This document shows positions 35,301-44,012 of a DNA stretch of 64,000 nt, piece after piece. A program made the translations under genes and the position numbers. The notes beneath the pieces are model-generated. The model was given only the letters and a program-made list of their open reading frames with translations. It did not search any database and was not told the DNA's origin. Every line of letters begins with the position of its first letter. Positions within the stretch are counted from its first letter, which is position 1. The stretch lies in assembly GCF_036421915.1 (NCBI RefSeq), contig NZ_JAZGOM010000002.1. One strand, 5' to 3'. The stretch comes from Georgenia_A wangjunii. Its GTDB lineage: Bacteria; Actinomycetota; Actinomycetes; Actinomycetales; Actinomycetaceae.

Positions 35301-36366
35301 GTTCACCGGGTCACGGTCCGGTGGCGTGGCCTGGGAGTGGGACTTCGGTGACGGCAGCACCTCCGCCGAGGCCGACCCGCGGCACACGTACGACCGCGTG
35401 GACGACTACACCGCGACGCTGACCGTGACCTACGCGGACGGCAGCGTGGAGACCATCGAGGCCGACGCGTCCATCGAGTGCACCGTGCCGGACTCCCGGG
35501 ACACGGTCTGGATCGGTGAGGTCGACACCGGGGTGGCGAACCAGGACCTCGGTGGGTGCACCATCGCCGACCTCATCAACGACGAGGGCGAGTGGGACAA
35601 CCACGGCGCGTTCGTCCGCCACGTCAACGCCGTGGTCCGGCAGCTGCGGAACGACGACGTGCTCGCCGCCCGTGACGGTGGCCGGCTGACCAACGGCGCC
35701 GCACGCTCCGACGTCGGCAAGCCCGGTGACACCGGGTACCGGTGGCTGTTCGACGGGACCGCCGAGTCCCTCGAGGGCTGGCGGCAGGCGCCCGGTGGGC
35801 ACTTCGAGCTGCTCCCGGGTGGGTCGCTGCTGTCGCAGGGTGGCCTGGGGATGCTGTGGTACGAGGCGGAGGAGTTCGCGAACTTCTCGCTCAAGCTGCA
35901 GTTCCGGGACGTGTCCGAGGGCGACACCTATGCCAACGGTGGTGTGTTCGTGCGGTTCCCGGACCCGACTGCCGACGAGCAGCCCGAGTGCGGGCAGGGC
36001 CAGTCCGAGGCCTGGGTGGCCATCAGCTGTGGTCACGAGATCCAGATCTACGACGGCCCGTCCGGCGAACCGCAGAAGACCGGGTCGGTGTACAACTTCG
36101 ACCCGGTCGGGCTCGAGGACGCCGGTGTGACCGACAAGGGCGTGTGGAACGACTACGAGATCCGCGTCGTCGACCAGCACTACACGATCCTGCGCAACGG
36201 CGAGGTCATCAACGAGTTCGAGAACTCGCCCGGCCAGGAGTCGTCCCGCGCCGGTGACCCGCCGACGGATCTGCGGCAGTTCGCCAGCGGCTACATCGGG
36301 CTGCAGAACCACGGCAACAACGACCTCATGGAGATCCGCAACGTCCGCGTGCAGGAACTGCCCTAG
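32368..36366 (+). CDS. Secreted multidomain protein: ThuA, discoidin-like, sugar dehydrogenase, PKD, DUF1080
   Basis: A 1,332-residue exported protein. A signal peptide (RPRRLKQAGVLGASAALMLS, ending ALAAP) starts it; TTG with GGGGGAA upstream is the start. A ThuA-like glutamine-amidotransferase fold (about 65-170 and 350-435) is split by a carbohydrate-binding F5/8-type domain (about 195-310). Residues about 445-960 form a glucose/sorbosone-dehydrogenase beta-propeller (GEPHGLVAADDGTIFYVGRG, HAGGGMGFDDAGNLYVATGD), a fold that can use PQQ. A PKD domain follows (VAWEWDFGDGST), then an unnamed Cys-pair domain (1038-1112), then DUF1080 (from about 1125), related to 3-keto-disaccharide hydrolases and lectin-like binding domains. 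The role is probably extracellular sugar or polysaccharide oxidation. The next gene shares the unnamed domain. Confidence 0.85.
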   Translation: MTTKRRGPSTVGRPRRLKQAGVLGASAALMLSMSAIPALAAPGSTDAPAAVAKNRSAAVAADPSSADVNVLVFHGEPDAQEDPVLDAAGTITELGAANGFDVTVTSDPADFTEDHLDGYRGVVFLSAEGSALDAGQEGALQDFVSDGGGFLGVRDAVTAQAESQWFTGLLGARPAGSRPTPEEVAQISATGQSPDNEGVENLIDGSENTKWLAFARTATITLELAEPAVITNYALTSANDFAARDPQTWTLRGSTDGETWVDLDTRSDDFAQRFQRKTYEFDNDEAYQHFQLDITANKGESATQLADWLLFTDESIDPPDVEIPVQEATVNVVDRQHVANEGLPLNWTRSDKWINWETNPVGEVHTVAQVQESDYDAGDTANGAFHPISWCRDYDGGRSFYTGMGGTAESYAEDAFRSHLLGAIQWSTGIVRGDCQATIGSNYEIERLTDENADGELDQMGEPHGLVAADDGTIFYVGRGACATGPIPSWDDPNVGLGCGTIHQWDPETGEATLLTVLDVFGNRGSGGELVKTEEGLFGIEPDPNFAENSWLYVYWMPYDSIDTEDRVGMRTVSRFTYDPEGPSIDQDTRVDLLEWETQIHSCCHAGGGMGFDDAGNLYVATGDNNSSQGSDGYSGNNWTQEYAGISFQDARRTSGNTNDLNGKILRIHPEEDGTYSVPEGNLFTGDEGNGDQARSEIYVMGVRNPSRIQIDPDTDWLTAAWVGPDAFGPDPELGPAKYETATIITSAGNQGWPYCMGNRQPYRDRSNEDASVLTDWYDCNDLENTSPRNTGLVDIPDARDNMIWYAPEGGGPVFPRDENGIPSYEADEAVYTQPYLRGGGQAVMSGPTYRTSQVSEDSDIAWPEYWEGKWLIGDQSNSNNRIAITADPDGIEEQSPPAFAEDLRHIIRAGGGDNQLQSWMDAEFGPDGALYLLDYGSAFFSLHSNQKLIRIGYTGGPATPAPTATAASIQSSPLTVQFTGSRSGGVAWEWDFGDGSTSAEADPRHTYDRVDDYTATLTVTYADGSVETIEADASIECTVPDSRDTVWIGEVDTGVANQDLGGCTIADLINDEGEWDNHGAFVRHVNAVVRQLRNDDVLAARDGGRLTNGAARSDVGKPGDTGYRWLFDGTAESLEGWRQAPGGHFELLPGGSLLSQGGLGMLWYEAEEFANFSLKLQFRDVSEGDTYANGGVFVRFPDPTADEQPECGQGQSEAWVAISCGHEIQIYDGPSGEPQKTGSVYNFDPVGLEDAGVTDKGVWNDYEIRVVDQHYTILRNGEVINEFENSPGQESSRAGDPPTDLRQFASGYIGLQNHGNNDLMEIRNVRVQELP

Positions 36367-36382
36367 GTCATGACCACGGACC

Positions 36383-36399
36383 GGGGGGGGGGGGGGGGG
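36383..36399. repeat. Run of 17 G between two accessory genes
   Basis: An uninterrupted G17 tract lies 17 nt after the ThuA-protein stop and 51 nt before the cupredoxin gene start. Such tracts slip easily in replication and in sequencing, so the length is uncertain. Confidence 0.9.
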
Positions 36400-36449
36400 T
36401 CCTCGACTCACGCCTGAGCCTTTAGCAACCCGGAAGGTGCACAGCTCAC

Positions 36450-38624
36450 ATGTCACAGCACGTCCTTTCACCGCGTACCGACCATCCCCGGCCCGAGCGT
36501 CGGGGCCCCCTCCGCCGGATCGTCGTCGCCCTCCTGGCCGCGCTGACCGGCCTCACCCTCGTCCCCCAGGCAGCGAGCGCTGCGGACCAGGTGCTCACGT
36601 GGACGGCTGGCAACAGCGTCACCCAGTACCTCATCGAGCCGGGCACGGCGGTCGCCGGGACGGCCACGGTCATCTTCGACAACAGCATGGCTGCGGGTAA
36701 CACCACGGGGATGCCCCACACCCTGACCTTCGACACCTCGACCCCCGGTTACAACCATGACGTGGACCTCAACATCGTCGCCAACCCCTTCGACGCGAAC
36801 GGGGGGTACTACGAGGCGGAGATCACGCTCACGCCCGGCACGTACCGCTACTTCTGCGCGATCCCGGGTCACGGGATGATGTGGGGCGAGCTCGTCGTCA
36901 CGGGTGACGGTGAGGAGCCGGACCCGGAGGACACGACCGCGCCGGAGATCGCGGCGACCGTGAGCGGTGAGCAGGACGAGGACGGCGCCTACATCGGCTC
37001 CGCCACCGTGACCATCGACGCCACCGACGAGGGCTCGGGCGTCGACACCGTCGAGTACAGCCTCGATGGCGGCGAGTACGCCGCCTACACCACCCAGCTC
37101 ACCGTCTCCGAGCCCGGCGAGCACACCGTCGACGTCCGGGCCACGGACGTCGCCGGCAACACCGCCGAGGACACGGTGAGCTTCACCGTCGTCGAGGCCG
37201 ACGTCGAGCCCGACCCCGACACCACGGCCCCGGAGGTATCCGCGGAGGTCACGGGCGAGCAGGACGAGGACGGCGCCTACATCGGCTCCGCCACCGTCAC
37301 CATCGACGCCACCGACGCCGACTCCGGCATCGACACCGTCGAGTACAGCCTCGACGGCGGCGAGTACGCCGCCTACACCACCCAGCTCACCGTCTCCGAG
37401 CCCGGCGAGCACACCGTCGACCTCCGGGCCACGGACGTCGCCGGCAACACCGCCGAAGACACGGTGAGCTTCACCGTCCTCGATGCCGACGTCGAGCCCG
37501 ACCCCGACACCACGGCCCCGGAGGTATCCGCGGAGGTCACGGGCGAGCAGGACGAGGACGGCGCCTACATCGGCTCCGCCACCGTCACCATCGACGCCAC
37601 CGACGCCGACTCCGGCGTTGGGATGGTCGAGTACTCCCTCGACGGCGGCGAGTACACGCACTACCACGCAGCGGTCACGGTCTCCGAGCCGGGTGAGCAC
37701 ACGGTCGACGTCCGGGCCACGGACGTCGCCGGCAACACCGCCGAGGACACGGTGAGCTTCACCGTCGTCGAGGCCGACGTCGAGCCCGACCCCGACACCA
37801 CGGCCCCGGAGGTATCCGCGGAGGTCACGGGCGAGCAGGACGAGGACGGCGCCTACATCGGCTCCGCCACCGTCACCATCGACGCCACCGACGCCGACTC
37901 CGGCATCGACACCGTCGAGTACAGCCTCGACGGCGGCGAGTACGCCGCCTACACCACCCAGCTCACCGTCTCCGAGCCCGGCGAGCACACCGTCGACGTC
38001 CGGGCCACGGACGTCGCCGGCAACACCGCCGAGGACACGGTGAGCTTCACCGTCGTCGAGGCCGACGTCGAGCCCGACCCCGACACCACGGCCCCGGGGG
38101 TATCCGCGGAGGTCACGGGTGAGCAGGACGAGGACGGCGCCTACATCGGCTCCGCTACCGTGACCATCGACGCCACCGACGCCGACTCCGGCATCGACAC
38201 CGTCGAGTACAGCCTCGACGGTGGCGAGTACGCCGCCTACACCACGCCGCTCACCGTCTCCGAGCCCGGCGAGCACACGATCGACTACCGCGCCACCGAC
38301 GTCGCCGGCAACACCGCCGAGGACACGGTGAGCTTCGCCATCGTCGAGGAGGACACCGAGCCCGACCCCGAGCCCGGCGAGTGCTCCGACACGCGGGGAA
38401 CGGTGATCATCGGCGGGATCGACAGCGGCGTGACCAACGTCGACATCGGGGACGGCTGCACGATCAACGACTTGATCGGCGAGGACGGAGACTACGCGAA
38501 CCACGGCCAGTTCGTCAGGCACGTCGGCGATGTCGTCCGACCTCTTGCCCTGGACGGGCTCATCACCCTCCGGGACACCGGCTCGATCGTCCGGGCGGCC
38601 GCCCGCTCCGACATCGGCATGTGA
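36450..38624 (+). CDS. Secreted cupredoxin with five Ig-like repeats and a shared C-terminal domain
   Basis: A 724-residue exported protein. Signal peptide: RRIVVALLAALTGLTLVPQA ending SAA. Residues about 45-152 are a plastocyanin-like cupredoxin with ligands H90 (MPHTL), C136, H141 and M144 (CAIPGHGMMWG). Then five near-identical 96-residue Ig-like repeats follow (each begins DTTAP and contains EYSLDGGEY and VRATDVAGNTAEDTVSF), as in bacterial surface stalks. The end (645-724) is the same Cys-pair domain as in the preceding gene product. The repeats are acidic, suiting Ca2+ binding or cell-surface extension. No LPXTG motif is present. It probably ferries or stores electrons for the adjacent copper oxidase/dehydrogenase. 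Confidence 0.85.
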   Translation: MSQHVLSPRTDHPRPERRGPLRRIVVALLAALTGLTLVPQAASAADQVLTWTAGNSVTQYLIEPGTAVAGTATVIFDNSMAAGNTTGMPHTLTFDTSTPGYNHDVDLNIVANPFDANGGYYEAEITLTPGTYRYFCAIPGHGMMWGELVVTGDGEEPDPEDTTAPEIAATVSGEQDEDGAYIGSATVTIDATDEGSGVDTVEYSLDGGEYAAYTTQLTVSEPGEHTVDVRATDVAGNTAEDTVSFTVVEADVEPDPDTTAPEVSAEVTGEQDEDGAYIGSATVTIDATDADSGIDTVEYSLDGGEYAAYTTQLTVSEPGEHTVDLRATDVAGNTAEDTVSFTVLDADVEPDPDTTAPEVSAEVTGEQDEDGAYIGSATVTIDATDADSGVGMVEYSLDGGEYTHYHAAVTVSEPGEHTVDVRATDVAGNTAEDTVSFTVVEADVEPDPDTTAPEVSAEVTGEQDEDGAYIGSATVTIDATDADSGIDTVEYSLDGGEYAAYTTQLTVSEPGEHTVDVRATDVAGNTAEDTVSFTVVEADVEPDPDTTAPGVSAEVTGEQDEDGAYIGSATVTIDATDADSGIDTVEYSLDGGEYAAYTTPLTVSEPGEHTIDYRATDVAGNTAEDTVSFAIVEEDTEPDPEPGECSDTRGTVIIGGIDSGVTNVDIGDGCTINDLIGEDGDYANHGQFVRHVGDVVRPLALDGLITLRDTGSIVRAAARSDIGM
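36930..38369 (+). repeat. Five in-frame 288-bp tandem repeats
   Basis: Copies begin at 36930, 37218, 37506, 37794 and 38082, exactly 288 bp (96 codons) apart. Copies 2 to 4 are almost identical at the DNA level over long stretches; copy 3 has a replaced patch (EYTHYHAAV) and copies 1 and 5 are the most diverged. Confidence 0.95.
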
Positions 38625-38647
38625 TCACCTGACCATCACGGCCCCGT

Positions 38648-38689
38648 GAAGGGGTGGCAGCCGGAGCTGTTCCCGGCTGCCACCCCTTC
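38648..38689 (+). terminator. Strong hairpin after the cupredoxin gene
   Basis: Perfect 17-bp stem (GAAGGGGTGGCAGCCGG with its complement) and 8-nt loop, 24 nt after the stop. A 20-bp direct repeat (CTTCGTCGTCCCGGCTCCCG) starts in its right arm. Confidence 0.85.
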
Positions 38690-38943
38690 GTCGTCCCGGC
38701 TCCCGCCTTCGTCGTCCCGGCTCCCGGTTCTGCGCAGCCAGGCAAGCGTGCGTCAGCGGCGGCCGATCACGCGGTCGCCGCCGCTGGGGGACCTCTTCGG
38801 GAGGGGCGCCGGATCACGCGGAGCGCCGCCGCTGACGGACCTCATCGCGGGGGGTGCCGCCGCCCGCGGACACATCACGCGGCTAGCAGGTCACACGGCC
38901 GGCGGCCGGCCTCACAGTGGCCGCGGACGGCCGCCGGTCGGCC
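38690..38943. other. Repeat-rich intergenic DNA before rbpA 3' end
   Basis: Two imperfect units of about 50 bp (beginning GATCACGCGG, at about 38766 and 38813) are followed by CGGCCTCACAGTGGCCGCGG at 38907-38926. This last element repeats the rbpA end at 38939-38956, which contains the rbpA stop. No gene is visible. Confidence 0.6.
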
Positions 38944-39291
38944 TCAGTGGCCGCGGCGGGCGCGGAGCGCTGCGAGGGCCTCGTCGAGGAGGGCAGCGCC
39001 GTCGGCGTCGGTGCGCCGTTCCTTCACGTACGCGAGGTGCGTCTTGTACGGCTCGTTCTTGGGGGCGGCCGGCGGGGCGTCCTTGTCCTGCCCGGCGGGC
39101 TGGCCGCAGCGCGGGCAGTCCCACGTCTCGGGGATGACGATGTCCGGCTCCTGCGCGAAGCTCGGGCGCGTCTCGTGCGCGTTGGCGCACCAGTAGGAGA
39201 TCCGCACGCGCGGGGCGGCCTCGCCCCGCTCGGCCTCACCCATCGGCCCTGCGCCTACGCGCGAGCCCCGGATAGCACTGCCACCTGCCAC
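38944..39291 (-). CDS. rbpA: RNA polymerase-binding protein RbpA
   Basis: A 115-residue actinobacterial activator that binds the principal sigma factor and RNA polymerase to stabilise open promoter complexes. It starts MAGGSAIRGSRVGAGPMGEA, a basic linker contacting DNA. The core has a zinc-type pattern (WCANAHETRPSF, then WDCPRCGQP), followed by the sigma-interacting helix PYKTHLAYVKERRT and DEALAALRARR. GTG at 39291 has GGGGGA upstream. It lies 13 nt after secG on the same strand. Confidence 0.9.
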   Translation of the reverse strand: MAGGSAIRGSRVGAGPMGEAERGEAAPRVRISYWCANAHETRPSFAQEPDIVIPETWDCPRCGQPAGQDKDAPPAAPKNEPYKTHLAYVKERRTDADGAALLDEALAALRARRGH

Positions 39292-39304
39292 TGTGTCCCC
39301 CGAC

Positions 39305-39547
39305 TCAGACGTTCGACTGCAGAAGACCGAGCAGGACGACCGAGGTCGCCCAGAAGACCGCGACACCAACCGTGATGCGGTTGAGGTTGCGCTCCGCGAC
39401 ACCGGACGAGCCGATGCTGCTGGAGATACCGCCGCCGAACATGTCGGAGAGTCCGCCGCCCTTCCCCTTGTGCATGAGGATCGAGAGGATGAGGAAGACG
39501 CTCGTCAGGACCAGTAGGACCTGGAGGCCGATCCGCAGTGCATCCAC
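39305..39547 (-). CDS. secG: Preprotein translocase subunit SecG
   Basis: An 80-residue membrane protein of the SecYEG channel. Two membrane helices (LQVLLVLTSVFLILSILM and TVGVAVFWATSVVLLGLL) flank the conserved KGKGGGLSDMFGGG loop. The GTG at 39547 with GGAG 9 nt upstream is in frame; the adjacent ATG is not. It follows tpiA by about 160 bp, separated by a hairpin. Confidence 0.95.
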   Translation of the reverse strand: MDALRIGLQVLLVLTSVFLILSILMHKGKGGGLSDMFGGGISSSIGSSGVAERNLNRITVGVAVFWATSVVLLGLLQSNV

Positions 39548-39646
39548 GAGCGGGGGCTCCTTCGTAAGTCGGTGTCGGCGCGGGCACGCCGGGCGCCGTC
39601 GCGCCCAGACAAGGATAGGTGATGAGTGGGGCGTCACAGACCAGAT

Positions 39647-39684
39647 CGCGCTGCCCGGCACGTCGAGACGTGCCGAGCAGCGCG
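39647..39684 (-). terminator. Hairpin after tpiA
   Basis: CGCGCTGCCCGGCACGTC pairs with GACGTGCCGAGCAGCGCG (one mismatch), 21 nt after the tpiA stop on the minus strand. secG may therefore have its own promoter or be reached by read-through. Confidence 0.7.
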
Positions 39685-39704
39685 ACCGGGTGCTGCGGGA
39701 GTGC

Positions 39705-40514
39705 CTACTGGCCGGTCTCGTGGTCGGAGAAGCGCGCGATCGCCGCGAACTCCTCGGCCTTGAGGCTGGCACCGCCGACGAGCGCGCCGTCGACGTCGGG
39801 CTTGACCATGAGCGCCGCGACGTTCGAGGACTTGACCGAGCCGCCGTAGAGGACGCGCACGGCCTGCGCGACGCTGTCGTCGTAGAGCTCGGCGAGGCGG
39901 GCGCGGATCGCACCGCACACCTCCTGCGCGTCCTCGGGCGTGGCGACCTCGCCGGTGCCGATCGCCCACACGGGCTCGTACGCGACGACGGTCTTGACGG
40001 CCTGCTCGGCGTCGATCCCGGCGTACGCGCCGTCGACCTGCGCGAGCGTGTAGGCGACCTGGTCGCCCGCCTTGCGCACGTCGAGGCCCTCGCCCACGCA
40101 GATGATGGGGGCGATGCCCGCACCGAGCGCAGCCTTGGCCTTGGCGCCGACGAGCGCGTCGTCCTCGGCGTGGAGCTGGCGGCGCTCGGAGTGCCCGACG
40201 ACGGCGTAGCTGACTCCGAGCTTGGCGAGCATCCCTGCGGAGATCTCACCGGTGTACGCGCCGGAGGAGTGCGCGGAGACGTCCTGCGCGCCGTAACGGA
40301 TCCCGAGCTTGTCCGCGTCGACGAGCGTCTGCACCGACCGGAGGTCGGTGAACGGCGGGACGACGACGACCTCGACCTGGGCGTAGTCGTGCTTGGCGTC
40401 CTTGAGCGTCCAGGCGAGCTTCTGGACGAGGTGGGTCGCCTCGTGGTGGTCGAGGTTCATCTTCCAGTTGCCCGCCATGAGCGGCGTGCGTGCGTTCTGT
40501 GCCTTGTTCGTCAT
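39705..40514 (-). CDS. tpiA: Triosephosphate isomerase
   Basis: A 269-residue TIM-barrel enzyme interconverting dihydroxyacetone-P and glyceraldehyde-3-P. NWKMN, GHSERR (catalytic His), YEPVWAIGTG (catalytic Glu) and the phosphate-binding LYGGSVKSSN are intact. It starts 4 nt after pgk, the usual gap-pgk-tpiA order. Length is slightly above the 250 average because of an N-terminal tail (MTNKAQNART). Confidence 0.97.
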   Translation of the reverse strand: MTNKAQNARTPLMAGNWKMNLDHHEATHLVQKLAWTLKDAKHDYAQVEVVVVPPFTDLRSVQTLVDADKLGIRYGAQDVSAHSSGAYTGEISAGMLAKLGVSYAVVGHSERRQLHAEDDALVGAKAKAALGAGIAPIICVGEGLDVRKAGDQVAYTLAQVDGAYAGIDAEQAVKTVVAYEPVWAIGTGEVATPEDAQEVCGAIRARLAELYDDSVAQAVRVLYGGSVKSSNVAALMVKPDVDGALVGGASLKAEEFAAIARFSDHETGQ

Positions 40515-40518
40515 GGGC

Positions 40519-41709
40519 TCAGTCTCCCAGAACCGCGACGCCGGGCAGGACCTTGCCCTCGAGGAACTCGAGGCTGGCGCCGCCACCGGTGGAGATGTGG
40601 CCGAACTTCGACTCGTCGAAGCCGAGCTTGCGCACGGCTGCCGCGGAGTCGCCGCCGCCGACGATGCTGAAGCCCGTGCCGTCCTGCATGGCCTGGGCGA
40701 CGGCCTTCGTGCCCTCGGCGAACGCCGGGAACTCGAAGACGCCCATGGGGCCGTTCCACACGATCGTCTTCGCGTCGGCGATCTTGCTCGCGAAGAGCTT
40801 CGCGGACTCGGGCCCGATGTCGAGGCCCATCTTGCCCGCGGGCATCGCGTCGGCCGCGACGACCTCGGCCGGCGAGTCCGCCTTGAACTCGGCGGCGACG
40901 ACGATGTCGGTCGGCAGGACGATCTCGACGCCGTTCTCCTCGGCCTGGGCGAGGTAGCCCTTGACCGCGTCAACCTGGTCCTCCTCGAGGAGGGAGGTGC
41001 CCACGCCGTAGCCCTTGGCGGCGAGGAACGTGAAGACCATGCCGCCGCCGATGAGGAGGCGGTCGGCCTTGGTGAGGAGGTTGCCGATGACGCCGAGCTT
41101 GTCGGAGACCTTCGAGCCGCCGAGGACGACGGCGTAGGGCCGCTCCGGGTCGCCCGTCGCCTTCCCGAGCGCGTCGAGCTCGGCGAAGACGAGCTGGCCG
41201 GCGGCGCTGGGCAGGCGCTCGGCGACGTCGTAGACGCTGGCCTGCTTGCGGTGGACGACGCCGAAGCCGTCGGAGACGAAGACGTCGGCGAGCGCGGCGA
41301 GCTCGTCGGCGAGCGCCCCGCGCTCCGCGTCGTCCTTGGACGTCTCACGGGCGTCGAAGCGGATGTTCTCGAGCAGCGCGACCTCGCCGTCGGCGAGCGC
41401 GGCGACCGTGGCCTTCGCGTCCTCGCCGACGGTGTCCTTGGCGAGGGTGACCGGGGCACCGAGGAGCTCACCGAGGCGCTGCGCGACGGGTGCGAGGGAG
41501 TACTTCGCGTCGGGCTCGCCCTTGGGGCGACCGAGGTGCGCGGTGACGACAACCTTCGCGCCGGCCTCGACGAGGGCCGAGAGCGTGGGCAGGGCCGCGC
41601 GGATGCGGCCGTCGTCGGTGATGGTCGTGCCGTCGAGCGGCACGTTGAAGTCGGAGCGGACGAGCACGCGCTTTCCGCGCAGGTCGCCCAGGGTGTCGAT
41701 GGTCTTCAC
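40519..41709 (-). CDS. pgk: Phosphoglycerate kinase
   Basis: A 396-residue two-domain kinase making ATP from 1,3-bisphosphoglycerate. RSDFNVPL near the N-terminus, VVTAHLGRPKG, and the C-terminal nucleotide site TIVWNGPMGVFE and GGGDSAAAVRKLG are complete. GTG start with GGAGGA upstream. A strong hairpin separates it from gap. Confidence 0.97.
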   Translation of the reverse strand: MKTIDTLGDLRGKRVLVRSDFNVPLDGTTITDDGRIRAALPTLSALVEAGAKVVVTAHLGRPKGEPDAKYSLAPVAQRLGELLGAPVTLAKDTVGEDAKATVAALADGEVALLENIRFDARETSKDDAERGALADELAALADVFVSDGFGVVHRKQASVYDVAERLPSAAGQLVFAELDALGKATGDPERPYAVVLGGSKVSDKLGVIGNLLTKADRLLIGGGMVFTFLAAKGYGVGTSLLEEDQVDAVKGYLAQAEENGVEIVLPTDIVVAAEFKADSPAEVVAADAMPAGKMGLDIGPESAKLFASKIADAKTIVWNGPMGVFEFPAFAEGTKAVAQAMQDGTGFSIVGGGDSAAAVRKLGFDESKFGHISTGGGASLEFLEGKVLPGVAVLGD

Positions 41710-41745
41710 AGCTGGTTCCTCCTCGGTTCAGGGATCAGACGCGAC

Positions 41746-41787
41746 GACGTCCGCGTGCGCGAGCGGGAAGCTGCGCACGCGGACGTC
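41746..41787 (-). terminator. Hairpin between gap and pgk
   Basis: A perfect 15-bp stem (GACGTCCGCGTGCGC and complement) with a 12-nt loop lies 22 nt after the gap stop. It may act as a partial terminator or 3' processing/stability element that raises gap mRNA over pgk-tpiA. Confidence 0.75.
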
Positions 41788-41808
41788 GGCGTTGAAGGGC
41801 GGGTCAGG

Positions 41809-42816
<1,008 letters not shown>

Positions 42817-43018
42817 AGTTTTCCTCCTGGTGTGCGCCGCTCGGCGCACGCAAGTCGTCGAAATTGGGTCTGCGCGCGGGGCGCGCCCTGGTCGGACCCG
42901 AGAAGGCGTCCTCCAGCAGCTCCCAACGCTACACCGGTGCCGGAACGGTCGCAGGGACGAAGGTCCGAGCGCCGAGACGCCCGGAATGCCCGGGTCCCCG
43001 CCACGGTAGAAAGGTCGG

Positions 43019-43999
43019 CTACAGGTCGAGCATGTCCGGGGTGAGCACGGCCTCGGTGTCGGGGATCCCGAGCTCGTGGGCGCGCTTGTCCGCCATGGCG
43101 AGCAGGCGCCGGATCCGCCCGGCGACGGCGTCCTTCGTCAGCGGCGGGTCGGACATCGCGCCGAGCTCCTCGAGGCTCGCCTGCTTGTTCTCCAGGCGCA
43201 GACGCCCCGCCTGGAGGAGGTGCTCGGGCACGCCGTCGCCGAGGACCTCGAACGCACGCTCCACCCGCGCGCCGGCGGCGACGGCGGCGCGCGCCGAGCG
43301 GCGCAGGTTCGCGTCGTCGAAGTTGGCCAGGCGGTTGGCGGTGCCGCGGATCTCGCGGCGCATCCGGCGCTCCTCCCACACGAGGAGCGCGTCGTGCGCC
43401 CCCATGCGGGTGAGCATGGCGCCGATGTCGTCACCGTCGCGGATGACGACGCGGTCGATGCCGCGCACCTCCCGCGCCTTGGCGCCGATGTCCATCCGGC
43501 GGGCCGCGCCGACGAGCGCGAGCGCGGCCTCGGGCCCCGGGCACGTGATCTCGAGCGCGCTCGAGCGGCCCGGCTCGGTGAGCGAGCCGTGGGCGATGAA
43601 CGCGCCGCGCCACGCCGCGACAGCCTCCGTCAGCCCGGCCGAGACGACCTGGGGCGGCAGGCCGCGCACGGGCCGCCCGCGGGCGTCGAGGAGCCCGGTC
43701 TGGCGGGCGAGGGACTCGCCGTCCTTGACGACGCGGACGACGTACCGGTTGCCCCGGCGCAGCCCCCCGCCGGAGACGACGACGACGTCGCTCGTGTGCC
43801 CGTAGACCTCGGACATCGCCTGACGCAGGCGCCGTGCGGCGATGCCCGTGTCGAGCTCCGCCTCGATGACGATGCGGCCCGAGATGATGTGCAGGCCCCC
43901 GGCGAAACGGAGGGTCGCGGCGATCTCGGCCTTGCGGGCGGACACCTTGTCGACCCGCAACCGGGCGAGCTCGTCCTTGACGGCGACGGTCAGTGACAT
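43019..43999 (-). CDS. whiA: DNA-binding protein WhiA
   Basis: A 326-residue transcription factor with an inactive LAGLIDADG homing-endonuclease-like domain and a C-terminal helix-turn-helix (SLEELGAMSDPPLTKDAVAG-RIRRLLAMAD). In actinomycetes it works with WhiB in cell-division and sporulation control; in other Gram-positives it affects chromosome segregation and division. Start 43999 gives MSLTVAVKDELARL, the family N-terminus; GTGAGAGG lies 9 nt upstream. The order yvcK-whiA is conserved. Confidence 0.95.
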   Translation of the reverse strand: MSLTVAVKDELARLRVDKVSARKAEIAATLRFAGGLHIISGRIVIEAELDTGIAARRLRQAMSEVYGHTSDVVVVSGGGLRRGNRYVVRVVKDGESLARQTGLLDARGRPVRGLPPQVVSAGLTEAVAAWRGAFIAHGSLTEPGRSSALEITCPGPEAALALVGAARRMDIGAKAREVRGIDRVVIRDGDDIGAMLTRMGAHDALLVWEERRMRREIRGTANRLANFDDANLRRSARAAVAAGARVERAFEVLGDGVPEHLLQAGRLRLENKQASLEELGAMSDPPLTKDAVAGRIRRLLAMADKRAHELGIPDTEAVLTPDMLDL

Positions 44000-44012
44000 G
44001 GGGGTCATCCTC

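Noticed and set aside
36930..38369. Tandem array considered as CRISPR
   Set aside because: Units are 288 bp, coding and in frame, without spacers or cas genes.
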